Of a DNA stretch of 29,095 bases, positions 1-8,562 are shown one piece after another; position 1 is the first letter of the stretch; each line of letters opens with the position of its first letter. The stretch is from NCBI GenBank assembly GCA_023379725.1, contig JAMCPC010000083.1:1-29095 (forward strand). The letters are read 5' to 3'. The position numbers and the translations under genes were made by a program. The notes under the pieces are model-generated. The model saw only the letters and a program-made list of their open reading frames with translations. It did not search any database and had not been told where the DNA came from. This stretch comes from Actinomycetota bacterium (GTDB taxonomy: Bacteria; Actinomycetota; Acidimicrobiia; Acidimicrobiales; JAMCPL01).

Positions 1-253
1 ATCTCGGGCTTGTCGCCTCCCTGACTGCGCATTGCAGTCGGTAGCCGTGACCTGTGGCATAAGCCGGTCATGGTCAGTCATCGTCGTCGTTCATGCACCC
101 CAGTATCCAGTATGAACATTGTACTTCGTTATACCTGGTCCACAGCAGTCCACCTGACTATGACCCCTCCACCTTGCACTGCCCACCTTGCACTGCTTGT
201 CAGGATAAACGGCTCCCTGATCCAAGCTGCCTATCGCTCGCCTCTAAGCTGAT
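1..253. other. Gene-free window edge with a short tandem repeat
   Basis: No reading frame here resembles a protein; the short open frames have no ribosome site and no recognisable motif. The only structure is a perfect 14-bp tandem repeat (CCACCTTGCACTGC) at 169-182 and 183-196. It lies downstream of the minus-strand winged-helix gene that ends at 254, so it may be its 3' flank. Confidence 0.5.
169..196. repeat. 14-bp perfect tandem repeat, two copies
   Basis: CCACCTTGCACTGC occurs twice head to tail. It belongs to the set of short tandem duplications that recur in the spacers of this window. Confidence 0.85.
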
Positions 254-556
254 TCAGGCTTTATTCTTTGGATCCATAAGTACGTGCAGCAATTCACCTA
301 CCAAATGAGTATTCTCTACCGGATGCCTGAGCGGTAATCTATCATTCAGAGTATAGCGATTTCTACGTCCTTCATGTATTATCGTAATGTACCCAGAGGC
401 TACCAGATCAGCGATAATGCGTTGTGTCGCCCGTTCGGTAATCCCTACCTGTGCAGCTATATCACGAGCTCTAATCTGCTCATTGCGACTTATGCATAAT
501 AAGACATGTCCATGATTTGTCAAGAATGTCCAGTTGCGATCGTCATCATTTCCCAT
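254..556 (-). CDS. Small winged-helix transcriptional regulator (MarR/ArsR-like)
   Basis: About 100 residues from the ATG at 556. The protein is essentially one winged helix-turn-helix. A WTFLTNHGHVLL segment opens it, a helix-turn-helix follows (RARDIAAQVGITERATQRII), then the wing (GYITIIHEGRRNRYTL), and it ends with LPLRHPVE and a short helix. This is a widespread actinobacterial one-domain regulator family; ligand and targets are unknown. The frame runs upstream to 628, but those residues are hydrophobic and unlike the family, and a good -10 (TGCTATAAC, hexamer at 566-571) lies 9 nt before the ATG at 556, so I prefer 556. It is downstream of purQ on the same strand but has its own apparent promoter, so membership in the purine operon is doubtful. 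Confidence 0.75.
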   Translation of the reverse strand: MGNDDDRNWTFLTNHGHVLLCISRNEQIRARDIAAQVGITERATQRIIADLVASGYITIIHEGRRNRYTLNDRLPLRHPVENTHLVGELLHVLMDPKNKA

Positions 557-565
557 CAATGATAT

Positions 566-571
566 GTTATA
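566..571 (-). promoter_or_regulatory. Probable -10 box of the winged-helix regulator
   Basis: TATAAC on the minus strand, preceded by TGC as in an extended -10, ends 9 nt before the ATG at 556. Transcription would start within a few bases of the start codon. No clear -35 is present. Confidence 0.4.
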
Positions 572-639
572 GCAATTCATGAAACAATATGCGTAATTAG
601 TATAAAACAATAAAAACACAACTTGCAATAGCTATAAGT

Positions 640-706
640 TTGGCTGAGGGAAGTAAGGGAGGAGGGAGTGAGGGAAAAAGATAAATAGGAGGAGGGAGAA
701 GATTTG
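640..706. other. Polypurine tract between purQ and the regulator
   Basis: The plus strand is almost all A and G here, with repeated GGGAGG, GGAGGAGGG and GAGGG blocks. On the transcribed minus strand it reads as a C/T-rich tract. No hairpin terminator accompanies it. Confidence 0.4.
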
Positions 707-722
707 CCATCAATGGCCACGG

Positions 723-1394
723 CTAACGGCTGAACTTACCCTCGCATAACGATCTAAATAATAAGATGCCATCGGTGGAACCCAACAGCTCATCGCTGGC
801 CCGCTCAGGATGCGGCATCATACCGGCTATGTTGCCTTCTTCGTTGCATATCCCAGCTATAGAATGGACTGACCCATTGGGATTGTCGATGTAACGAAGA
901 AGCACTCGCTCATCCTCTTCAAGGATCTTAAGCGTAGCGTCATCACAGGTATAATTGCCTTCAAAGTGGTTGATCGGCAAGGACAGGATCTGACCCTTGG
1001 ATGCAAGGCTGGTAAGAGAGGAGCGTACAGTATCCACCCTCACCTCCACGTCACGACATATAAATCTCAGAGAGACATTCTTCTGGAGTGCCCCAGGCAG
1101 CAGGTGGGCTTCCGCCAGTAACTGAAACCCATTGCATATACCCAGCACAGGCCCGCCGGATCTGGCAAATTCCTCCACCGCCTGCATGACTGGCGAGAAC
1201 CTTGCAATGGCTCCGGGACGTAAGTAGTCGCCATAGGAAAAGCCGCCGGGCAATATCAAGGCATCGTAAGCATTCAATTCCACTGCATCATGCCATACCA
1301 ACTCAGCGCTATAGCCGATGCGTTCCAGCGCCTTCACGGTATCGTACTCGCAGTTGGTACCCGGAAATGTAATCACCGCTACATTGATCGGCAT
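723..1394 (-). CDS. purQ: Phosphoribosylformylglycinamidine synthase, glutaminase subunit PurQ
   Basis: 223 residues, normal for PurQ. It is the class I glutamine amidotransferase subunit that hydrolyses glutamine and passes ammonia to PurL for FGAR to FGAM, in the cytoplasm, in complex with PurS and PurL. The start is typical (VAVITFPGTNCEYD), followed by LILPGGFSYGDYLRPGAIA, the nucleophile elbow GICNGFQ with the catalytic Cys, and the C-terminal His and Glu in MMPHPERA. It follows purS on the same strand after an 82-nt spacer. No purL is seen next to it; the next gene downstream is a regulator. Confidence 0.97.
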   Translation of the reverse strand: MPINVAVITFPGTNCEYDTVKALERIGYSAELVWHDAVELNAYDALILPGGFSYGDYLRPGAIARFSPVMQAVEEFARSGGPVLGICNGFQLLAEAHLLPGALQKNVSLRFICRDVEVRVDTVRSSLTSLASKGQILSLPINHFEGNYTCDDATLKILEEDERVLLRYIDNPNGSVHSIAGICNEEGNIAGMMPHPERASDELLGSTDGILLFRSLCEGKFSR

Positions 1395-1476
1395 TGCACT
1401 ACCTCTGGCCCACTCTAGCCATTCGACCTATGCCAGTTACCTGACCCACTCTGACTGCCTGACCCACGCCAGCTAT
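1395..1476. repeat. purS-purQ spacer with CCTGACCCAC repeats
   Basis: The 82-bp spacer is built from degenerate CCTGACCCAC/CTGGCCCACTC units; perfect 10-bp copies lie at 1440-1449 and 1458-1467. No promoter or ribosome site stands out. Confidence 0.5.
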
Positions 1477-1746
1477 CTAATCCGTACTTGCCACGTGCTC
1501 TTGAACAAGCGACACGCGGGCAACCTCTATGACCGGATTTGCCAATAGCTTAGCAGCCATGCTCTCGGCAGCTTGCAGTGCTTCTTCACCAGTATCTGCC
1601 TCTACCTGCAATTTGATTACCTTACCCACTGCAACTCGCTTTGTAACATCGAAACCTAATGCATGCAATGCCCGTAATATCGTTGCCCCCTCCGGATCTG
1701 CTATACCGGGCTTAGGCATTATCTCCACGCTAAGTTCGTAAAGCAT
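1477..1746 (-). CDS. purS: Phosphoribosylformylglycinamidine synthase subunit PurS
   Basis: 89 residues from the ATG at 1746. PurS is the small structural subunit that bridges PurQ and PurL in the FGAM synthase complex of Gram-positive-type bacteria. Family features are visible: a first strand (YELSVEIMPKPGIADPEG), then ATILRALHALGF and the VGKVIKLQVEA strand. An in-frame ATG at 1764 would overlap purC, but family members begin just before the first strand, and the 1746 start leaves purC and purS 2 nt apart, as expected for translational coupling. A ribosome site is weak. Confidence 0.93.
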   Translation of the reverse strand: MLYELSVEIMPKPGIADPEGATILRALHALGFDVTKRVAVGKVIKLQVEADTGEEALQAAESMAAKLLANPVIEVARVSLVQEHVASTD

Positions 1747-1748
1747 CT

Positions 1749-2636
1749 CTATGCACCATACCAATCATCTAGTTTATTAAGTGTAATATCCTCATATGCA
1801 GTAATATAACGGCGAGAGGTAGACTCTACCACATCCTCAGGTAAGCTGGGAGGAGGTGGAACTTTATTCCATCCGGTAGATTCTAGCCAGTCTCTGACTG
1901 GTTGCTTGTCGTAAGAGGGTAGATCGGTACCGGGCTGCCAGTCGTCTTCCTTCCAAAATCGTGAAGAGTCGGGTGTGAGTACCTCATCTGACAGAGTAAG
2001 AACCCCATCCACAAAGCCAAGTTCAAACTTAGTGTCGGCCACCAGAAAACCACGTGACTGAGCCTGCTGTGCTGCCAGGCTATAAGCATCCAGGCAGATC
2101 CTCTTCGCCTCATCTGCTACATCTTCTCCCACAATACTCACCATATCATTATATGATATATTCTCATCATGGCCGGTAGTGGCCTTGGTAGATGGTGTAA
2201 ATAACGGCTCGGGCAAGCGACTACCGAGTTCCAACCCTGCAGGAACAGGCATTTTATGAATGGTTCCCAGTGTACTGTATTCCTTCCATGCAGATCCGGC
2301 AAGAAATCCCCTTACTATGCATTCCACTGGCAGCATCTCGGCCTGCCTAACCACCATGGCCCTACCAGAGCTCCAATCCACGTTGCCTGCCTGCTTGACG
2401 GCATCGGGAAAGGACTCCGGATCGACAGCGACCAAATGGTTTGGCGCCACTTCCCTGAGCTCTTTCATCCAGTAGGTAGACATGGAGGTAAGCACTCTAC
2501 CCTTTTGTGGTATTGCCTCATCCAATACCACATCGAATGCCGATATTCTATCACTGGCAACCATCAGAAGCATCCCATCGCCGCAACGATATATATCTCT
2601 TACTTTTCCTCTACTTAATAATTCGAGATCAGTCAT
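1749..2636 (-). CDS. purC: SAICAR synthetase PurC
   Basis: 295 residues, the long actinobacterial length. It joins aspartate to CAIR with ATP to give SAICAR, in the cytoplasm. Visible family motifs are the N-terminal SRGKVRDIYRCGD, the substrate segment VASDRISAFDV, PVECIVRGFLAGSAWKEY, the metal/aspartate segment FTPSTKATTGHDENISY, and VADTKFELGFVDG followed by LTLSDEVLTPDSSRFW. It is followed 2 nt later by purS and preceded by a 175-bp spacer that carries a 12-bp minisatellite. Confidence 0.97.
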   Translation of the reverse strand: MTDLELLSRGKVRDIYRCGDGMLLMVASDRISAFDVVLDEAIPQKGRVLTSMSTYWMKELREVAPNHLVAVDPESFPDAVKQAGNVDWSSGRAMVVRQAEMLPVECIVRGFLAGSAWKEYSTLGTIHKMPVPAGLELGSRLPEPLFTPSTKATTGHDENISYNDMVSIVGEDVADEAKRICLDAYSLAAQQAQSRGFLVADTKFELGFVDGVLTLSDEVLTPDSSRFWKEDDWQPGTDLPSYDKQPVRDWLESTGWNKVPPPPSLPEDVVESTSRRYITAYEDITLNKLDDWYGA

Positions 2637-2646
2637 GTTCAGACCT

Positions 2647-2706
2647 CTGCCAAGACCTTTGCCGCAACCCCTGCCAATGCTTCTGCCAATGCTTCTGCCG
2701 TGCGCC
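2647..2706. repeat. 12-bp minisatellite, five units, between purB and purC
   Basis: Five head-to-tail 12-bp units: CTGCCAAGACCT, TTGCCGCAACCC, CTGCCAATGCTT, CTGCCAATGCTT, CTGCCGTGCGCC. The third and fourth are identical. It sits just upstream of the purC start at 2636, so copy-number change would alter the purC leader. Confidence 0.75.
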
Positions 2707-2811
2707 TACCACGATTATCCGCTACGAGCTGAGTCGGGGGGCTATTCAATAGCCCAGGATCAGCAACTTCCCTCCCAAGGCTAAAGCCTGGGGATTGTAC
2801 TCCCATGTCAG

Positions 2812-4122
2812 TCATATTTGTACTTGCTCCAATGCATCCAAAAATCTATCCACATGCTCCAGGGTTCTCGCCAGGGAGAACGCCTGATCGAGTACATGGC
2901 TATCTGCAGGTACCTCGTCATCCTCTTCCAGGACAGCACGAAACTGCTTGCCAGTCTCTACAGCCTTTGCGGCATCACGCTGCACTATACGATATGCTGT
3001 ATCTCTATCCATGCCCGACTCGACCAGGGCCAGAAGTACCGATTGGCTAAAAAGCAGCCCGAGTGAACGAACCTGAAGATTATCAAGCATTCTATCCGCA
3101 CGCACTTCCAACCCCTCTACCAGGCCGGCACATCTATCGAGAGAGTAACAGGTCAGCTGGCAGGCATCAGGAAGCACGACACGTTCTACGGAACTGTGTG
3201 ATATGTCACGCTCATGCCATAGGGTAATATCTTCCATACCAGGAACCACATAACCACGCAACATGCGAGCGACACCACATAGTCGCTCTGACAGGATAGG
3301 GTTGCGCTTGTGTGGCATCGCCGATGACCCCTTTTGACCTGCAGCAAAATGCTCCTGTACCTCGCCCACATCACTTCTATGTAGTAGACGTATTTCAGTA
3401 GCTATAGCCTCTACGGTAGCGCCCGCCATCGCACACGCCCATAGCAACTCAGCATGCCTATCCCTTGCAATCACCTGGTTAGCAGGGACGGGCGATAATC
3501 CCAAACGGGAACAGACGTAGCTCTCTACTCTCGGATCTATATTCGAGTAAGTCCCCACTGCACCAGACAGTTTGCCAACTGCAATACCTTCTCGCGCCCT
3601 CTCCAACCTCATCCTGTCACGATTTGCCTGCAGACAAAAAAGGGCCAACTTGGCACCAAAGGTAGTAGGCTCAGCAAACATACCATGTGTCCTACCGGCT
3701 ACAGGTGTATGTATATGCTCTTTGGCTTTCTCTTTCAGCACAGCTACAAGCTTGGTAGAGGAATCCAGAATGGCATCCATAGCCTTTACAAGTGCCACAT
3801 CCAGTGCAGTATCTACTACATCAGACGATGTCATGCCATAGTGCAACCAGCGAGCAGAAGGAGCATCGATCTTACCCTGCACCACATCCACAAAAGCTGC
3901 CACATCGTGATCGGTCACCTCCTCACGTCTGGCGACCTCCCTGCAGAATGAATCATCCACTATCGGTGCCAACTTCCTCAGAGCAGCTGCATCCTCATCC
4001 GGTATGCGTCCTATGGATGCCCATCCTTCGACTGCAAGCAACTCAATGTCCAACCAACGCTGTAATTTGGCCTCTTCCGAAAAAATAGAGGATATCCTGG
4101 GTACGGAGTAACGCGGTATCAT
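2812..4122 (-). CDS. purB: Adenylosuccinate lyase PurB
   Basis: 436 residues, normal for the fumarase/aspartase superfamily member. It splits SAICAR to AICAR and adenylosuccinate to AMP, releasing fumarate, as a cytoplasmic tetramer. Motifs: RYSVPRISSIFSEEAKLQRWL at the N terminus, HYGMTSSDVVDTA, RTHGMFAEPTTFG with the general-acid region, and the superfamily signature SSAMPHKRNPILSE with the mobile catalytic Ser loop. It begins 5 nt after the purA stop, so purA and purB form one transcript and provide both AMP branch steps. Confidence 0.97.
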   Translation of the reverse strand: MIPRYSVPRISSIFSEEAKLQRWLDIELLAVEGWASIGRIPDEDAAALRKLAPIVDDSFCREVARREEVTDHDVAAFVDVVQGKIDAPSARWLHYGMTSSDVVDTALDVALVKAMDAILDSSTKLVAVLKEKAKEHIHTPVAGRTHGMFAEPTTFGAKLALFCLQANRDRMRLERAREGIAVGKLSGAVGTYSNIDPRVESYVCSRLGLSPVPANQVIARDRHAELLWACAMAGATVEAIATEIRLLHRSDVGEVQEHFAAGQKGSSAMPHKRNPILSERLCGVARMLRGYVVPGMEDITLWHERDISHSSVERVVLPDACQLTCYSLDRCAGLVEGLEVRADRMLDNLQVRSLGLLFSQSVLLALVESGMDRDTAYRIVQRDAAKAVETGKQFRAVLEEDDEVPADSHVLDQAFSLARTLEHVDRFLDALEQVQI

Positions 4123-4127
4123 ATCGC

Positions 4128-5408
4128 CTAGAGACAGAACTCGACAAACTGATCACGTGCAGGACCTACTCCGACCAACCTCACCGGAACTCCCACCTGC
4201 TCAGCCAGGAACGACACATAATTGCATGCTTCTGCAGGCATATCTTCCAGCCTGGTCACTCCCGACAGGTCTGTATGCCATCCTGGTAGTTCCTCATATA
4301 TAGGTACGGCTTTGTGAAAATCGGATTGATGATAAGGGGGATAAAGACATTTTTCACCATCCACTTCATAGGCTACGCATACTTTAAGAGTATCGAATAC
4401 GTCCAGCACGTCTAATTTTGTAAGCGCTATCTCATCGAGGGAGTTCAACCTCACCGCCTGGCGCATCATCACAGCGTCAAACCACCCGGGGCGCCGTTTC
4501 CTGCCTGTCACTGTGCCGTACTCCTGACCACGCTCTACAAGGATGTCTCCATACTCATCCAGACACTCGGTAGGGAAAGGACCTGCTCCTACCCGTGTGA
4601 TGTATGCCTTGGCGATCCCAATTATCTTATCTACATGCTTTGGTCCAATACCCGCACCGGTACAGGCTCCGCCAGCTACAGGATTAGACGAGGTCACAAA
4701 TGGATAAGTGCCCTGATCGAGGTCGAGAAAGGTAGCTTGAGCACCCTCCAACAATACATTGCTACCAGATGCAAGGGCCTCATGCACGATTCCAACGCTG
4801 TCGCCAATCATAGAAGCTATCCTCGGAGCATAATCTCCCAGATATTTCGAGCAAATTTCATCTATATCAAGTGGAAGCCGATTGTACGCCTTTGCCAAAA
4901 GAGCATTCTTTTCTTTTAGCACCAACTCAAGTTTTTGCCTGAAAATCTTTTCATCCAGGATGTCCTGCACCCTGAGCCCTACTCTGGAAGCCTTGTCTGC
5001 GTAAGCAGGGCCTATACCTCTTTTCGTCGTACCAAGAGAGGCCTTCCCAAGAAATCTCTCAGTAAGGCGATCAATCTCTTGATGGTATGGCATGATCAAA
5101 TGAGCATTTCCGCTGACTATCAATCTGGAGGTGTCGACTCCCTTTGCCGACAAGCCATCCAGCTCTTCTATCAGGGTAGCCGGCTCTACTACTACTCCAT
5201 TTCCTATTACAGGGGTGATGTGAGGATACAGAACTCCACTAGGTACGAGCTGCAATGCAAAACGATTGCCATCTACCACAACGGTATGCCCGGCGTTATG
5301 ACCCCCCTGGTAACGCACCACCATATCCATCTCTCTTGCAAGCAGGTCGGTAAGTTTGCCCTTTCCCTCATCACCCCATTGGGTACCTACCACTACGGTC
5401 GCGGGCAA
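4128..5408 (-). CDS. purA: Adenylosuccinate synthetase PurA
   Basis: 426 residues from a TTG start at 5408, the normal size. PurA joins aspartate to IMP using GTP, the first committed AMP step. Visible are the P-loop WGDEGKGK, the catalytic GGHNAGHT, SLGTTKRGIGPAYADKASR, VLLEGAQATFLDLDQGTYPF with SSNPVAGGACTGAGIGP, TGRKRRPGWFD and ALTKLDVLD. The frame stays open to an ATG at 5459, but those residues do not fit the family, whereas the TTG is preceded by GGGAGG at 9 nt and the protein then begins PATVVVGTQWGDEG as PurA should. It lies 207 nt after clpB and probably has its own promoter in that gap. Confidence 0.96.
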   Translation of the reverse strand: MPATVVVGTQWGDEGKGKLTDLLAREMDMVVRYQGGHNAGHTVVVDGNRFALQLVPSGVLYPHITPVIGNGVVVEPATLIEELDGLSAKGVDTSRLIVSGNAHLIMPYHQEIDRLTERFLGKASLGTTKRGIGPAYADKASRVGLRVQDILDEKIFRQKLELVLKEKNALLAKAYNRLPLDIDEICSKYLGDYAPRIASMIGDSVGIVHEALASGSNVLLEGAQATFLDLDQGTYPFVTSSNPVAGGACTGAGIGPKHVDKIIGIAKAYITRVGAGPFPTECLDEYGDILVERGQEYGTVTGRKRRPGWFDAVMMRQAVRLNSLDEIALTKLDVLDVFDTLKVCVAYEVDGEKCLYPPYHQSDFHKAVPIYEELPGWHTDLSGVTRLEDMPAEACNYVSFLAEQVGVPVRLVGVGPARDQFVEFCL

Positions 5409-5417
5409 CCTCCTATA

Positions 5418-5423
5418 CCTCCC
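5418..5423 (-). promoter_or_regulatory. Ribosome binding site that fixes the purA TTG start
   Basis: GGGAGG on the minus strand ends 9 nt before TTG at 5408. A second AGGAGG directly abuts the TTG and is too close to serve it. Confidence 0.7.
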
Positions 5424-5535
5424 TAAGCATAGAAAGTTGCTGAAACGGCCACTGGACACATATAACTAAGGTCGCGAGCAAGGTACTTCCCTGTATAGAA
5501 AATCTCTAACGAACACAGCTACCAAGTCTATTGCA

Positions 5536-5564
5536 ATCCACCGTTATACACAAACACAGTGGAT
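5536..5564. other. Inverted repeat ATCCAC-N17-GTGGAT upstream of purA
   Basis: Perfect 6-bp arms at 5536-5541 and 5559-5564 in the clpB-purA spacer. It could be an operator or a weak hairpin; there is no T run. Confidence 0.35.
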
Positions 5565-5571
5565 GTATAGA

Positions 5572-5606
5572 CATACCGGGCAGGAATGAATAGGCACACC
5601 GGTATG
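5572..5606. other. Inverted repeat CATACCGG-N19-CCGGTATG after clpB
   Basis: Perfect 8-bp arms at 5572-5579 and 5599-5606, just past the clpB stop at 5616 on the minus strand. Its place suits a transcript end or an operator for purA; the lack of a T run argues against a classical intrinsic terminator. Confidence 0.4.
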
Positions 5607-5615
5607 CACAAACGG

Positions 5616-8111
5616 CTATCCAAATTCCAATCTATTATTGTCAGCAGCAGTATCTACTTTCACGATAGATCCCTCACCATAGCTGCCATTCAATACCAAA
5701 AGCGCCAATGGGTCTTCCAACTCGTGCTGGATTACCCTCCGCAGTGGTCTCGCGCCAAAGTCCGGATCGTAGCCATGCTCGGCCAACCAGTCCTTGGCTG
5801 AGTCACTGACTGCAATTTCAAGACCGCGATCATGCAACCTAGTCTGTAACCTGTTCAGATATATATCCACTATTTGACGGATATCGTCTTTGGTGAGGTG
5901 GTCAAAGCGTACGATCTCGTCTATCCTGTTTACAAATTCCGGCTTGAAAAATTGAGCTGGCTCCACCTGCAGATTGGATGTCATGACCAACACCGTGTTG
6001 GTAAAGTCGACGGTGCGTCCCTGACCGTCAGTCAGGCGTCCATCCTCGAGCACCTGCAGCAGGACATTGAACACATCAGAGTGCGCCTTCTCTATTTCAT
6101 CCAGTAATACTACCGCATACGGTCTCCTCCTCACGGCCTCAGTCAATTGTCCTCCCTCTTCATAGCCCACATAACCAGGAGGTGAACCTATCAACCTGGA
6201 TACCGTATGCTTCTCCTGATACTCTCCCATATCTATACGGATCATCGCCCTGTCATCGTCAAAGAGAAACTCTGCCAGAGTCCTGGCAAGCTCGGTCTTA
6301 CCAACTCCTGTCGGCCCCATGAACAAAAACGACCCTATAGGTCTGTTCGGATCCGACATACCTGCTCTGGAGCGCCTGATAGCATTCGATACAGCCCTCA
6401 CCGCTTCATCCTGACCAATTACCCGTGCATGCAGAGCATCCTCCATGCGCACCAGCTTGGCCACCTCTCCCTCCATCAATCTGGTAACAGGTATCCCTGT
6501 CCAGCGACTTATTACCTCAGCAATATCCTCTGGATCCACCTCTTCCTTGAGCATTGCTCCGTGAGCTTGAATCTCTGCCAGACGATTACTTGCCTCCTCA
6601 ATCTGCCTCTCTACTTCCGGTATTTTTCCATAGCGTAGTTCTGATGCAGTAGTAAGTTCGCCATCACGCATAGCTCTATCCGCCTCACTGCGCAATGCCT
6701 CAAGCTGCTCTTTACGCTCTCGTATAGAGGTAATAGCTTCCTTCTCGGTATTCCACTGTGCCATCATAGAATCTGCCTGCTCACGTAGATTGGCCATCTC
6801 ATTTTCCAGCCTTGCCAAGCGCTCCGCAGAAGCTGGGTCAGTTTCCTTGGAAAGCGCCACCTTCTCCATCTCCAGCTGACGTAAGCGCCTGGTGACCACA
6901 TCCACCTCAGTGGGCATAGAGTCTATCTCTATACGCAGCCTGCTGGCCGCCTCATCGACAAGATCTATAGCCTTATCCGGAAGGAACCTGCCTGCAATGT
7001 AACGATCGGAAAGGACTGCCGCAGCAACCAATGCAGCATCCTGAATCCGCACTCCGTGGTGTACCTCATAACGTTCCTTCAGCCCCCTTAAAATAGCTAT
7101 AGTGTCTTCGACGGTTGGCTGTCCTACGTAGACTGGCTGGAATCGCCTCTCCAGGGCAGCATCTTTTTCTATGTGTTCCCTGTACTCGTCCAATGTGGTT
7201 GCTCCGATCATTCTGAGCTCTCCTCTGGCCAGCATCGGTTTTATCATATTGCCAGCATCCATAGCCCCTTCCGCTGCACCGGCACCTACAATAGTATGCA
7301 GCTCATCGATAAAAGTAATGACTCTTCCATCCGACCCTGTAATCTCCTCGAGAACTGCCTTAAGTCGTTCTTCAAACTCGCCACGATATTTTGCACCGGC
7401 AAGCATTGAACCCAGATCCAGAGCTATGACCTTTTTATTACTAAGCGATTCAGGCACATCACCATCCACCACTCTGGCCGCCAATCCCTCCACGATTGCA
7501 GTCTTGCCTACCCCTGGTTCACCTATAAGGACAGGGTTGTTCTTGGTCCTGCGGGAGAGTACCTGCATTACCCTCCTGATCTCTTCATCGCGTCCTATTA
7601 CTGGGTCGAGTTTCCCCTGTCTAGCCAGTTCGGTCAGATCACGACCGTAGCGTTCGAGTGCCTTGTAGGTCTCTTCCGGATTGGGAGTAGTCACTCTGTG
7701 GCTGCCTCTAAGCTGCCTTATCGCCCCTAGCATATCGTCACGAGATATACCTGTATTACTGGCAAGTGCCAGCATAAGGTGCTCTCCAGATAGATACTCA
7801 TCACCCATCTCATGCATCGCTGCATCCGCATCCTCAAGTACCTTTCGTGTATCCTGACTCAAGCTGGGCTCGCTAGTTCCGTAAGAGCGCGCCAACCTCT
7901 CCAGCCTGGCTGCGACCTCGTTTGCCAGAGCAAGTCTGTCTATACCAAGCGCAGCGAGTAATGGAAGTGCTACCCCGTCCGTCTGGGCCAACAGTGCAGC
8001 CAAGAGGTGATCAGGGGTGACCTCAGCGTGATTCTCAGCTCTTGCAAGCTGCAAGGCTTTCTCCAGTGCTTCCCTGGTTTTCAGAGTAAATTTGGCGGGA
8101 TCTACTGCCAT
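5616..8111 (-). CDS. clpB: Chaperone disaggregase ClpB (Hsp100)
   Basis: 831 residues, somewhat short (family about 850-870). A hexameric AAA+ ATPase that threads aggregated proteins and hands them to DnaK. Order: N-terminal Clp-N repeats (1-150), NBD1 with Walker A GEPGVGKT near residue 200 and Walker B VITFIDELHT, the coiled-coil middle domain (about 400-520, rich in E, R, L), NBD2 with GPTGVGKT near 600 and VVLLDEIEKAHSDVFN, then the C-terminal small domain. Between TSNL and FKPEFVNRIDE only about 7 residues remain, where relatives have roughly 18-30, which explains most of the shortness. ATG 8111 follows AGGAGGTC. The gene ends the heat-shock operon, 63 nt after hspR. Confidence 0.96.
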   Translation of the reverse strand: MAVDPAKFTLKTREALEKALQLARAENHAEVTPDHLLAALLAQTDGVALPLLAALGIDRLALANEVAARLERLARSYGTSEPSLSQDTRKVLEDADAAMHEMGDEYLSGEHLMLALASNTGISRDDMLGAIRQLRGSHRVTTPNPEETYKALERYGRDLTELARQGKLDPVIGRDEEIRRVMQVLSRRTKNNPVLIGEPGVGKTAIVEGLAARVVDGDVPESLSNKKVIALDLGSMLAGAKYRGEFEERLKAVLEEITGSDGRVITFIDELHTIVGAGAAEGAMDAGNMIKPMLARGELRMIGATTLDEYREHIEKDAALERRFQPVYVGQPTVEDTIAILRGLKERYEVHHGVRIQDAALVAAAVLSDRYIAGRFLPDKAIDLVDEAASRLRIEIDSMPTEVDVVTRRLRQLEMEKVALSKETDPASAERLARLENEMANLREQADSMMAQWNTEKEAITSIRERKEQLEALRSEADRAMRDGELTTASELRYGKIPEVERQIEEASNRLAEIQAHGAMLKEEVDPEDIAEVISRWTGIPVTRLMEGEVAKLVRMEDALHARVIGQDEAVRAVSNAIRRSRAGMSDPNRPIGSFLFMGPTGVGKTELARTLAEFLFDDDRAMIRIDMGEYQEKHTVSRLIGSPPGYVGYEEGGQLTEAVRRRPYAVVLLDEIEKAHSDVFNVLLQVLEDGRLTDGQGRTVDFTNTVLVMTSNLQVEPAQFFKPEFVNRIDEIVRFDHLTKDDIRQIVDIYLNRLQTRLHDRGLEIAVSDSAKDWLAEHGYDPDFGARPLRRVIQHELEDPLALLVLNGSYGEGSIVKVDTAADNNRLEFG

Positions 8112-8174
8112 TGCTGACCTCCTATTATCGTCCGCTTAGGCAGAGAAAGCCAATACAGTATAGCCATTACCATA

Positions 8175-8546
8175 CTATGATGACCTCCTGTTGCCACCCT
8201 TCCATAGTACGGCTTCCTGGCGAAGAGGAACCAGCTCGCGCCGGTAACGCCGGCGAACCTCCTCCACCTTCATGTATGCCTCTGCCTTCGATCTTTCCAA
8301 TTCATCTGTAAGGCTTTTAACTTTCTCCTCCAACTCGATAACCTTGCGCACTCCTTCGAGATTAAGCCCTGCACAGGTAAGCTCCTGTATGTGGCGTAAA
8401 CGCTCTATATCTTCATCCGAGTAACGCCTACTTCCTCCACCTGTACGCGAAGGCTCAAGCAAACCCTTTCGCTCATATATGCGAAGAGTCTGGGGGTGCA
8501 CGCCAGCAAGTTCAGCTGCCACTGAAATGACATAGACTGCCTTCAT
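8175..8546 (-). CDS. hspR: Heat-shock repressor HspR (MerR family)
   Basis: 123 residues. HspR is the MerR-type autorepressor that, with DnaK as co-repressor, silences the dnaK operon and clpB in actinobacteria. The N terminus is a MerR winged helix (YVISVAAELAGVHPQTLRIYERKGLLEPSR, then GGGSRRYSDEDIERL), followed by a helical segment (LNLEGVRKVIELEEKVKSL) and an Arg/Glu-rich coiled-coil tail. ATG 8546 has GAGGGTAG before it. Placement between dnaJ (16 nt away) and clpB is the classic actinobacterial arrangement. I find no perfect HAIR operator in the window, so its binding sites here must be degenerate. Confidence 0.95.
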   Translation of the reverse strand: MKAVYVISVAAELAGVHPQTLRIYERKGLLEPSRTGGGSRRYSDEDIERLRHIQELTCAGLNLEGVRKVIELEEKVKSLTDELERSKAEAYMKVEEVRRRYRRELVPLRQEAVLWKGGNRRSS

Positions 8547-8562
8547 CGGCTACTACCCTCTC

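Noticed and set aside
4935..5426. 163-codon plus-strand frame opposite purA
   Set aside because: Antisense to a strongly conserved gene, no ribosome site and no protein-like motif.
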